Shown here: piece after piece, positions 24,455-34,245 of the stretch
Layout: each line of letters begins with the position of its first letter
How positions within the stretch are numbered: the first letter of the stretch is position 1
NCBI GenBank assembly: GCA_963969595.1
Contig: OZ018409.1
Coordinates: 20,182,975 to 20,246,974 of the forward strand
Direction of reading: 5' to 3'
DNA: 64,000 bases
Origin: Neckera pumila
Taxonomy: Eukaryota; Streptophyta; Bryopsida; Hypnales; Neckeraceae
Made by a program: the position numbers and the translations under genes
Notes under the pieces: generated by a model
What the model was told of the DNA's origin: nothing
Database searches by the model: none
The model's input: the letters and a program-made list of their open reading frames with translations, nothing else

Positions 24455-25590
24455 TCCATCACGATTAACTCACGTCGAAGTCACGGCCTTTCAAGACTTG
24501 TGCGGCCTGCCTACCGGCCTGCCTTCTAATAAGGACAGCAGAAAACGATTTGTCAAGAGGTCTCTGTTCTGGGCTTTCTGGTTGGACTTGTCCTTGCAAG
24601 TGTGACAAAATGTTGTGGCCTAAAGAAGTAAGTTATTAGTGTTCTTTTCTATCGCTACAGAAAAGCCCACCTACAATCAGCGTGTGGCCCTCAACCAACA
24701 TCAGAATGACAGATGCTTCTAACCGATCACAAACTAAACTGCTGGCAGGTGAGGTCAATTTGAGCGCTTTACCTCCAACAGCCTTCACTGGTTCCAAAGT
24801 AATCCAATTTTGTTCTATTACGGTTGAGGTAGATGAGGTCTCACTGTGAGGCCAAAATTTCTGAGTCACACCATTAACTTGCGTCTTCTTCAGACTAATT
24901 CGTGGAATTTACCACTTTGATTCTATGATAGTATTGAGTTCCGTAGTTGTCAACATTCAACATTGCTGGGATGGACATTTAAGTGATACATCAATAACGT
25001 AGGTGACTCGATAGATCATTGTTAATGGAGTCATCCTGTGCACGTTGCTTTCAAAAGTCTCAAGAATGAACAGTGTGCACTGTGAGAATGAAGTCTCATT
25101 CCAGGAATTAGCAATCAGCACAATAGAACTCAAGAGAAGTTGCAGGACAAATTAAGATGTTAAGAATGTGCTCACATCAAAACTGGCAGATGCAAGTGTG
25201 CTAAAGAAAGAGTCAGGTAACAGGCTCCGAAATCGTACAGGCTCTAAAATTGCCCACCGTACTCAAATGTACACTACTTATACATGTTTGTTTTTTGAGC
25301 CTTCAGCAATGTACAAACAGGGTACATTTTAGGGGGTGGCGATTTTAGAGCCCTATGCCACTTCAACTTCAAAATTTCATAACTAACTCTAGAAAGCTCC
25401 AAAAAATATGAAACGACTTGGGTTAGATTCCAATTCCTCTTATCTTTCAAGGAAAATTTATTGAAAATTATTTTAAGAAGCTTCGCCTCCCCAAAGTTCA
25501 CTTTCAGCTCTTAAATGGGCAATTTCTGGACCTTTTTACCTTAATCATTGAAGTCATGAGAGAGTGAAAGAAGCAAGTTGAATTCAAGTT
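24455..25590. other. Unresolved region with open frames on both strands
   Basis: Between 24636 and 24869 both strands stay open for over 200 bases in a patch less AT-rich than its surroundings. Neither translation shows a family I recognise, and no flanking exon could be linked to it. From 25274 to 25520 the sequence matches, inverted, a repeat at 54483-54785 (shared core ATATGAAACGACTTGGGTT or close variants), so that part is repetitive. Confidence 0.4.
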
Positions 25591-25594
25591 TAAA

Positions 25595-26065
25595 TTGTCA
25601 ATGAGAGGCTGCAGGGTCCTCTTCTCCAGTCTAAGGATGATTTCATCTCCCTACCTACAATGAAAGGAATGTAAGGGATGTGACCTTGTGCGGTGTTCCT
25701 TGATTTCTTTCCTGCATTTTGGATGCTTGAAAGGTCCATTTGGCCAAAAGAGTACCCACTTTGGAAAACTCCGTCCCTTACTGCAAGCCTTCAGAATATT
25801 ACACTGGAATTAGATATGCCACCACCTCTTAGAAGCTCACAAAGGAAAGGAAGAGCAAGCTCATTGCTTAGATGCCTTCATACTGTATGATAGAGAGGAG
25901 AAGAAGAAAGAATCTGGTCTTGCGACTAGTGTAAATGAAGAGTCTGTTGGGTAGTTCCATCGACTTTGTCACATGGATGTAGATATCAAGTTCTATGCAT
26001 GGTCATCATTTGCGATATTCTCAACAAATAGAAGTGGATAGTATTGCCATGCTTTGTTGCTTAGC
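25595..26065 (-). pseudogene. Decayed partial copy of the mS37 last exon and 3' flank
   Basis: This stretch aligns in the same orientation with 30360-30740. Shared blocks include CCCTACCTACAATGAA, ATTACACTGGAAT and CTTAGATGCCTTCAT. The exon copy itself is split by about 120 extra bases (roughly 25890-26005). Read on the minus strand, the remainder still begins CTAAGCAACAAAGC, against CTAAGCAACCGAAGC in the gene, then loses the conserved INYHLQR codons and hits a stop. No copy of exon 1 is seen nearby. It is a dead segmental copy about 4.7 kb from its source. Confidence 0.7.
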
Positions 26066-26249
26066 TTACACAAGACACACTGGTTATGATGATTGTAAGA
26101 AAGACTTGTTCTATTTTTTTCTATCTAGGAGGGGTGTTTCTTTTGCCATAATTTTGGCTTTGAGTTCATAGGACTATTCTATACCTTGTATTATTTTTCA
26201 CATCCTCTAAAAATAACCTACTATTCATAACATTCAATAGATCTATAGT

Positions 26250-26345
26250 GATGGTGTGGTATATTTCACACCCCAACAATGCTTCATCAATAGCTACTAA
26301 TGGATTAGATAGGTGGAGGATGTAGAGGCACACCATCACTGCAGA
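26250..26345. repeat. Small inverted-repeat element, AGTGATGGTGTG ends
   Basis: AGTGATGGTGTG and CACACCATCACT bracket about 95 bases. A related left end (ACTGATGGTGTGGAATATTT) is present near 3062. It is probably a minimal foldback element. Confidence 0.5.
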
Positions 26346-27712
26346 ACCAAGGCAACATCAACACATGTTATTGAATGTTATGTTCATATGTAGCCATTTT
26401 GACAATTTCGTACTACCTTAGTGATAGGCCTTGTCTTTCCAAGGTTCAGGCTACAATTGTAAACCCACATCCACCTACATCAACGTCTTGTATCTAATGC
26501 ACTCAATGCAATGATAACTCATTTGTCCAGTCACTGAAAGAAAAGGTTGCCCAGGAAGATGAAAGGTTCATCAGAGTATGTTAGGACTACGCTTTGGCAC
26601 ACCCGGGTGAATAGCTTTAGTGTTAATTCCTGAATGGTAGGATGGAGCTACAGTAGATGCTTGAAGAAAACTACAAGCATCCTTGCCCTTCCCAGAGTCC
26701 ATCCTTTCATTTATCATGGAGTAGATTTCCTGCGGACATGGAACAATGGCCTCTATATTTCACATAAAGTTTAGTGCAGCTTGACACTCTAGCTACATTA
26801 GATCATGCATTCATTTAGCGCTTATCACTAGAAATGCCAATTTCGTGAAATTGGTGATGTTCAATGTGCCAAACTTTGTCATATGTCTTCACAAAGGTCT
26901 AATTTCAAGCCACAAACTAGGATAGATATAGATTTAAGGTTCAAGGTGCATGCCCTGAACTGCACCAAAGTAATAGAATACCGCCAATTTAAAGAAATTG
27001 ACGTTCAGAGTGGGTGTGCACTATGGCAAAGTACAAATTGCAGCGAGAGACAGAGTGCAAGAACTTTCAGGTACAAAACAAAAGCTCTCCCTTGCATTGA
27101 GAAGCTGGGATCCAACGTAATAGAGTCTGAAGGGAAAAGCTCTCCAAGCAATGGCATGGGCAGCTTCTTTTTTGCGTCTCATCCCCCCCTCAAATAGGGA
27201 GTTTTTTCACATGTACTGGCAATAACAACAGCAGATCAAAGATCACCACGTACCAGTATTAGTTTCCTCCAATGGATGCTACATATCCACATATTTTAAC
27301 GTGTACTATCCCCCAAGGAGCTAAACTGAAACAACTTCACGCTCAAATCACCTACTGAAAACTCAAGAGGACTGATGCAAGGAACTTCATCGCTCCTCAA
27401 TCCCCTCGTGATTCATAAGCTGTGACTTCAAGGTTTGCCAAGTAGGCAAGATTTATATTGCCTAATCTAAACCAAAAAAGTGAGATCTCAGCTTGTACAA
27501 TCACATGCATGTCAACCGCTTGTGTGCAATAACGGCATACGTCTATGAGTTGGACCAATAGGCCGGTAGACCTCCCTAATCCCCAACGCAACTACACCAG
27601 AACGTCCCACAAGCCCTCCAACTCTACTTCGATTCAATGCCAGCGCTGCAATTCTTCCTACACAAAGCTGACAAACTAGAGTCCCCACCTGCTCCTGAAA
27701 TGGAAACAAGCT

Positions 27713-27919
27713 CTAAGAGAGTCCAGCCTCCCGGCTCATACCGAAAATCCGAGCCAGTAATCCTGTAATTCCCGTATGATGCGGATGATGCGGATGATGC
27801 GGATGGTAACGTTCATAATGAGCTGAAGAAGCGCCTTTCCAATCAAATTCTTTATGGGTATCGGTGAGTTCGATTCTTGTTAAGTCGCCTGAACAAAACC
27901 AATGCTGAGGTCGCCACTC
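27713..27919 (-). CDS. Candidate last exon of an unidentified gene (His/Pro repeat)
   Basis: An acceptor ending in TATTATACAG precedes an open stretch of 68 codons that ends at TAG. It contains WRPQHWFCSGD, then YERYHPHHPHHPHH encoded by a 9-bp repeat, then GITGLLARIFG. I do not recognise the family. Phase 0 at its acceptor fits the phase 0 donor (GCCA|GTAAGT) of the fragment at 28989-29097, which could be its upstream exon. Composition and clean splice signals favour a real exon. The absence of a start codon and of any known domain argues for caution; a decayed gene is equally possible. Confidence 0.3.
   Translation of the reverse strand, partial: EWRPQHWFCSGDLTRIELTDTHKEFDWKGASSAHYERYHPHHPHHPHHTGITGLLARIFGMSREAGLS
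27777..27805. repeat. Three 9-bp units GATGCGGAT
   Basis: The exact triple repeat of GATGCGGAT is followed by a partial unit. On the minus strand it reads as His-His-Pro units inside the candidate exon. Confidence 0.85.
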
Positions 27920-28988
27920 CTGTATAATACACGATTTAAGAAGCGAAAAAAAGCTACACACTTGAAATTTGATAACATTATAATAAAGCTTTTATGAGAG
28001 GAGTTAGGGCTGAGGTTTCTAATATTAAATTCCAATACCTTGTTTAGGATAGCTCAAATGCTCAATTCTATTATTCTAGTAGTAAATGTTTCAATTCCTG
28101 TTACATAAAGGACATTAAAATCTTGACAGTGAGAACTCTTCTATTAAAATTTGATTATACTAACTAATTTTCATGATAAAGTTTCAAACAGTGTTGATGA
28201 ATAGCAAATATTGTAGGAATGACAACGTGATCAAGGTTTGCAATTTCCATGCCTGTGTCCATAATACTATCCTTGTCCAATATCATCTTTTTGAAGGTAA
28301 ATCAATTAGTTTAATTCTTGCAACGCATAGGTAATCTGAATATCTACAATGGCTAATGCAATCCCGTATTTTCAATTCAAAAAAAAATCAAATATTGTAA
28401 AAACCAAGATCACTTGCATGTTTGTCAAATTATTGATATTTAAAATTATATACAATACAACTTCCTTCTATCTTTGCGTACAACAATCTAAAATGGTGTA
28501 TACCAACATGCCAAAGCACAAGAATTTTTTTGGATTTCTAAGAAAAATTTGACAAAAGATTCAAATTCATGGTGAACAAAATCAAGTTTTGTACATTTGA
28601 AACTCATTTTCTTTCAAATCACAACTAATTTTTTCTTCAAACTTACATGGTAATGTGTAGTATGTCACACACTACAACTTTCTTATATCCACTTTTGGAC
28701 TTTGTCCATTGATGCTTATGGTATGGTTGTTTGAATGAAAATGTTTCAAATTTGGACTCAGTTTTGATTGTCATTGTATATTACAACATTTGCATAGCAA
28801 AGTCTTCAGAATCTATACCATACAAATGTTATAGAACTAACACAAGAAGCTTCAAAAAAATATATGGATGAAAAAATGCATTTTTGTGTGCTTGGGATGG
28901 GTCCTTTGTTTGAAATTTGAACGTCTGGAGGGTTTAATGCTCTTTGAAAGCAAACCCTAGCTCTCGAAGCCTCACTGCGGCCACTTAC

Positions 28989-29097
28989 TGGCTTCAGAAG
29001 CAGAGCAACGAGACTCTCCGTCACTTGCAACCGTCCCCGCTTGCAACACACAGCTCTAAGCAGAATCCGTCGTCCACACTGTTGCTTGGGCCACCTC
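28989..29097 (-). CDS. Candidate internal exon of an unidentified gene
   Basis: It is bounded by acceptor GCCAAAACAG and donor CCA|GTAAGT, and is open for 36 codons plus one base. The basic translation begins RWPKQQCGRR and ends VALLLKP. The plus strand of the same block begins with AAACCCTAG, a common plant 5' UTR motif. It also has an ATG at 29174 followed by a strong GTGAGT donor, so a plus-strand first exon is an alternative reading. I cannot decide between them. Confidence 0.2.
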
Positions 29098-30645
29098 CTG
29101 TTTTGGCGTAACGATATAAGTATATCCAAATCCAATCAGTGTGTAAATTGCCAGAATCTCCTGCAGTCCCTCATGGTGCTCCTCTTACGCTCTTCCCCTC
29201 GCATAACTGTGAGTAGCAAAAATTGATACTGAGAACTTTCAGTCGGACTCATTGCCCAGGATGCCCCAATGTCTATATTTCCTCCAAATTCCTTGCAAAA
29301 GTTAGTTGGGTTTAGGAAATCATAAGTACAAGTCTTGCAGAAGCAAAACCTCATTAAGAGAAACTAGTAAGCCGTGGTGCTCTAGATGCAGCTTAAGGAA
29401 CGACACTGCATCTCCTGAAGTTCATGAGATGATAATGTGAGTCAAACTTTGAACAAATACCAGAATATCGGTGGATACAAAAATAACCACAGAGAATCTC
29501 AACAGTTTAGTGCCCCAAGATGCACAGCATCGGGACCATGACATCGGAGTTCATGTCCGTTAAGCAGTGCGGAATGATTACACTTCTGATAACCTGCAAG
29601 GAATACAGCAAATGCGCATTACCAAACAAAATATTACATCCATGATTATAATTTTTTTCCCAGCACTCCGACAGTTCATTTTCAAATTATTAGCCAATCT
29701 GCATTATAGAAATGCTGGACATAAGCTTGCAAAGAATCCAGAAACTCGACAGGACAGATAAAAGTTGAGATGGGACTTCGTGGTCACACCCAACTAGAAA
29801 ACAAAAGTTATCAAAGTTCCAATAGATACAATTCAACTTAACTTACTCAGCATGACAGGCTCATCCATTGCGGCAGCCCGCATTTAATTTACACAAACCC
29901 TCCCTCCATGCAAGCTCTGGGCACGAGCTCACAAGTACCACAAGTACCCACATAACAATCATAATCGGGAATATGGCACTTGTTTTCACACTCTACAGAC
30001 TTCTCAAGATCGTTGGCATTCCATCAGATTCGTACAAACAACAAACACCAGTTTGCACTTCTCATCAACTTCAACAAATTTTCAGTGAGCGACTTCCGAA
30101 GTGGAGGAGAAAGAGGTTGCGGGAGCAGAGCCAGAACAAAAAGCTGATTTCAGGGATTATAGTTACAATGAGGCCTTAATGAGGCCCTCATGGAAATTTG
30201 TAGTCATATTCTCAAAAAGTTTATAACCATTATGTTTCCCATATTTCTGTGATGCACAAGGACAACATATCCTCACAAATGTGATAAGAGAGAAAGATCA
30301 ACAAATAAGAACGCAAAGGACGAACCAAATTGTAATCAAATTTAGAATATCGATGGGGAATCAATGAGTGCTGCAGGATTCTCTCAAGTGTAAGAATGAC
30401 TTCACCTACCTACCTACAATGAATTGAATGTAAAGGATGTAAACTATGCCTTCTCTTTTCACCTCATTCCCGCACCTTGAAAAGTAACAAATCATCTGAC
30501 GGAAAGAGTTCCCAGACTAAAATGACTATCTACAAGCCTTCAAATCCGCATTCGAGTGTGCATTACACTGGAATCAGATGTGACATCATTTTTTATAGGC
30601 TCGAAAAGCAAAGATTTAGGTCTTCAAGAAGAAAGTGCAAGCTCA

Positions 30646-31388
30646 TCACTTAGATGCCTTCATCATGCGTGATATTCTCTGTAGGTGGTAGTTGATTGTG
30701 CTGCTCTGCTTCGGTTGCTTAGCCTGCATCATCCCAACCCACACATTGCTTTAAAACCAATATTCAGCAGCCTCCCGTAAATAGTAGAACCAAAACCCAA
30801 GCTGGATTTCAAAGCCCTCTGGCTGAAAAAACATGATACAGAACACATGATTCGATCTTTGAGGAGATTCTCTGTATGAACGTCAAGCAACTACAGTGAA
30901 ACAAAATGAGACGAACAGGAATTCTTTGCTCTTTCTAACAAGATAACAAAAAATGAGATCCACAGTCACGCAAACATGCAATATCGTTTAACAAAATGCT
31001 ACAATAAGGATGGTCCCGGACTCTTTCTCAAGGAATCAAAAGTCGCACACTACCTCTTTCAAAATTCGTAATATCACAAACGACACAGACGAATGTACAC
31101 GAAAAACGAAAACAGCAGAAGCGATCCTAAAATTCCTAAACCCTAAACCCTGACCCCCACCAGAATTCCGCAAGCTCACAACCCAAATGGTATTCCAAAG
31201 AAGTCAAGAAGCATCACCTGAAGCTCCATGCACATATTGAGGGCACGCTTCTCCGTCGCGCACTTGTCATCGTCGTAATTGAACTTCTGAATGCACGACA
31301 GGAAGATGAGCATCTCCTGGAAACAGGGCAGAGTCTTCCGCGTTAGCGTCTTGGGGTTGACGCGCATCACTCCGGCCTTGCGCCCCAT
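30646..31388 (-). CDS. Mitoribosomal small-subunit protein mS37 (CHCH, MRP10/CHCHD1 type)
   Basis: Two exons (31388-31218 and 30723-30646) join in phase 0 (CTTCAG|GTGATG ... GATGATGCAG|GCT) to give 82 aa. The protein has the twin CX9C motif of CHCH proteins: Cys22-X9-Cys32 and Cys43-X9-Cys53, which form two disulfides after Mia40-dependent import into mitochondria. The C-terminal exon encodes INYHLQRISR (67-76), the signature that separates MRP10/mS37 from COX assembly CHCH proteins. The start MGRKAG and the length (~80 aa) agree with plant mS37. The frame is open 5' of this ATG but has no earlier ATG. The role is structural, in the small mitoribosomal subunit. The last exon is only 26 codons and easily missed. 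A decayed copy of it lies at 25.6-26.1 kb. Confidence 0.92.
31135..31153 (+). other. Telomere-type repeats in the mS37 intron
   Basis: CCTAAACCCTAAACCCTGA holds two telomere-type AAACCCT units inside the single intron of the mS37 gene, ~65 bases from the donor. It may be a telo-box regulatory element, common in ribosomal-protein-type genes of plants, or a chance interstitial copy. Confidence 0.55.
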
Positions 31389-34245
31389 GATTCTCACGCC
31401 TTCTGGCACACTCTGTGACTGCAATGGAGCCTCTGGCCTCAAAATGGCCGTGGCTGGGGCGATCGATGAAGCTCGCTCTGCCAAAGCATTGCTCTAGGGA
31501 GATCCGAGCACCAAACCCTAAGTGTTTGGGAACGCGTCAGAGTGGACAAGGTCCCCACGTTCTCAGTCATGCTTCAGTTGGAAACTTTTTTGCCCTCGCT
31601 CATGTAAGTTAACTTAGCAATCGTCTGTAAAATAAAAATGCCAGCTACATCTTTTATTTGTGTTTGAGAGTTTATTATAACTAGGGTTTCGTGTTTTTTC
31701 GCACAATTGTTGATGATTACGTTGGAAGGAAGAAATATCAATTTACATTATTTATCTTAAAAATATTCCATCGGCGTCAAGGAAGATTTGGTGTAGCAAT
31801 AGTTTGTAAGATAAAAATGCTAGCTTATACTATTTTTAACTATATTTTTTATTTGTATTTCACATTTTAATATAATGTAGGAAAAATTTGGCAAATCCTT
31901 AGCCCTCACTTTGATGGATAGTTGGTGAAATGTAATAAAAAAAATGATTAAATTCATATACTCTTGTCATAAAGGCTTGAGGCATGTTGGGATTCTGCGA
32001 TACATAGCATGAAAAAATCCGTTGGTGAATATATATGAATACTATTGATATCTCCCTCTCGGATGGTGGGAGAAAGTTTGGCTGCCTAATGCCAAATTTG
32101 TCCAGTTTAAAATCGATGGGAACTTCCCTTAAAAGACTTACTCTACCTCATTTTCCCAGCTTGACCCCGCCTTCACACAAATAAACAATTAATAGTCAAA
32201 CGCTAATGCAGTCTTGGTACTGAGCTTCAAATAATTTCAGATCTTTGTCTTGCCTTTTGCATGTATACCTTTTAGGCATACCATATTAAAAGTTGTGTTT
32301 GGTACGCAACAAGAGTAACTACAACAGGAGCTTGAGCGGCAAGTGTGAGGTAAATATGTTTGCTAAGGATTATCATTACATAGGAAAGGAAGAAGGTTGA
32401 GGTTAGGAAATGCATGAGGATTTACGTAGTTTTTTTCTTAGGAAAAGGATGTTTTACAGTCTTTGAAAGCAAAACACTTGTTTGGTTTGGGATTTTGAAA
32501 TAACATAATAGGGAAGACTAGTATTGATGGTTTAGGGTGTTTTAGAAGGAAAAGGGTCTTCTTTGAACAAAAACTTTAAATGTGTTGGAGTTTGAAGTTT
32601 GCAATAGATCGAAGTTTGGAATAAAAGGTTGAATTTAACCCCTAAAGGACCAACATGCGTTTTTTGGCCGTATAGAAATTTTGGGTAGGTACGTACGACT
32701 AGAGATTTCCATATTTTAGGCTAAAATTTTAATAGAAGGTGGGGGCAAGGAATATTTCATATATACCAAATTTCATGACATTTGGAAATACGAGTAAAAA
32801 GTTATGGCCTAATATGTTACTTTTTTTTGTAATTGGGCAATTCGGGTTGATCAGAAAAAATCACTTTTTTCGAAACAAAAATTTGAAACTGGTTTTCTAG
32901 AATTATATACAAGTAAAAATCTTTGAATCATTCCATTTTTATCAATGATTCAAAAGTTATGAAGATTTTAAGTTTGCGGGCAGTTATGGATTCTGTACTC
33001 TAAAATAAACTTTGAAGTCCTTTATCTTAATCAATTTTCAATATCTTTTGAAAAAAATAAAATCATAGGATGTAGATTGTTTATTACAATATGGCAACCA
33101 TTGGGATTAGCATTTTTCAATTCCATAATTAAATTCTTTACAATTTTGTGTTTTGAATCATACTCTACTACTATCTACTTACTATTTTTTTCCTATATGT
33201 TATACAATTTCAAATGAAGTGAAATTTTTCAAGCAAATAGCCAACTTGTCTAGGAAAAAAACCCCAAAGAAGCACCATCATTTTGGACATTTTTTAATCG
33301 AAAAGTGAGCTTGTGAAGTGCTGCTGCCCTATTTTTCGCAGGGCCAAAAAAATGGTTTTAGTGAATTTGAATGCTTACATCTTGCAATCCACGCGGTGGA
33401 AATTCCTGAAATTTTTACCCTATGTTCTCAATTCAGCATACTACAAGATCCTACGGTAACATGTGTCAAAAAGAGTTCTTTTTCGAAAATTGGATACTTA
33501 TACTAAAAATGGCAGTTTTTGAGTGTTTTTAGTGAGAATATAGTCATGGAACTTTAGGAATTAAAACGTTCCACCATTATTTGGAATTAATGAGAAGTTG
33601 TTTGGGCAAAGCATTCCTCCAAAGCCCTCTCTTTATCATCGAAAGCTTTGAATGGATCATAAGAGAAGTGTTTAAGAATTTATACAAAAGACAAATTTTC
33701 TACCAAAGTCAAAAAATAAAATTGAGCAAGGTCATTGATTTGTTCACTTAGTGAAGGTGCAAATTAGCATCACATGTAAAATTAATTTCTATACAAAGTT
33801 TCACATTTGCGAAAATTGGTACAGTACAATATTTCAACCCAAATTCATTCAAGTATTCTACAAATAGTGTAACTTTGGTGAACTAGTGTCACATGCACGA
33901 CTAGGACGAGATCTGAGGACTCATGCTTGTTACATACTTCGTAAATAGGCATGCCTTCTAATCACAAGGAATCCTAATCGAAATTCTAACTTCTAATCAC
34001 AACCGAAATCCTCGAGATTTATAATTTTCTGAAATTGTTTCCTTATATCGGTAATAACTTACAATCCACCACTCTAGGACTCGCAGACAGTTTCGGCATC
34101 AACAATGACTGCAGAACATGCACAAAATACGAACCACGAGATGTATACCCTGAAAGTAATGGATAGTGGTCATATTGAACAAATTGGAACACGAGTATAG
34201 AAATACAATCTACAATGCAATGCACTAGATCTAAAGAATTGAAAC
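31389..34245. other. Intergenic region between mS37 and DUF309
   Basis: The first few hundred bases are the mS37 promoter and 5' UTR; the minus strand holds an AAACCCT-type motif near 31515. The remainder is AT-rich and includes one ~0.9-kb TTAA-flanked element (32639-33560). I see no gene. Confidence 0.6.
32639..33560 (+). mobile_element. TTAA-flanked repeat element, copy P1
   Basis: TTAA (32635-32638) precedes CCCCTAAAGGACC. The other end reads GGAACTTTAGGAA followed by TTAA (33561-33564). It aligns over its full ~920 bp, same orientation, with 50520-51443. Conserved stretches include AACTTTGAAGTCCTTT, ATTTTTTTCCTATATGTT and CTACAAGATCCTA. There is no long frame, so it is non-autonomous. 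TTAA boundaries plus CCCT-type ends recall piggyBac elements, but no transposase is present to confirm. Confidence 0.75.

Larger units (their letters stand above)
26066..30645. other. Region downstream of mS37, partly coding-like, unresolved
   Basis: Apart from the fragments listed separately nothing here can be assigned. It contains a foldback relic near 26835-27010 with TAGAATACCGCCAATTT, and a 9-bp triplet-rich repeat at 27777-27805. On the minus strand an attractive acceptor (GTATTCCTTGCAG) lies before 29593, followed by an open stretch to about 29510. A patch at 29890-30180 is open on both strands. The presumed 3' UTR of mS37 begins below 30646. Confidence 0.4.
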
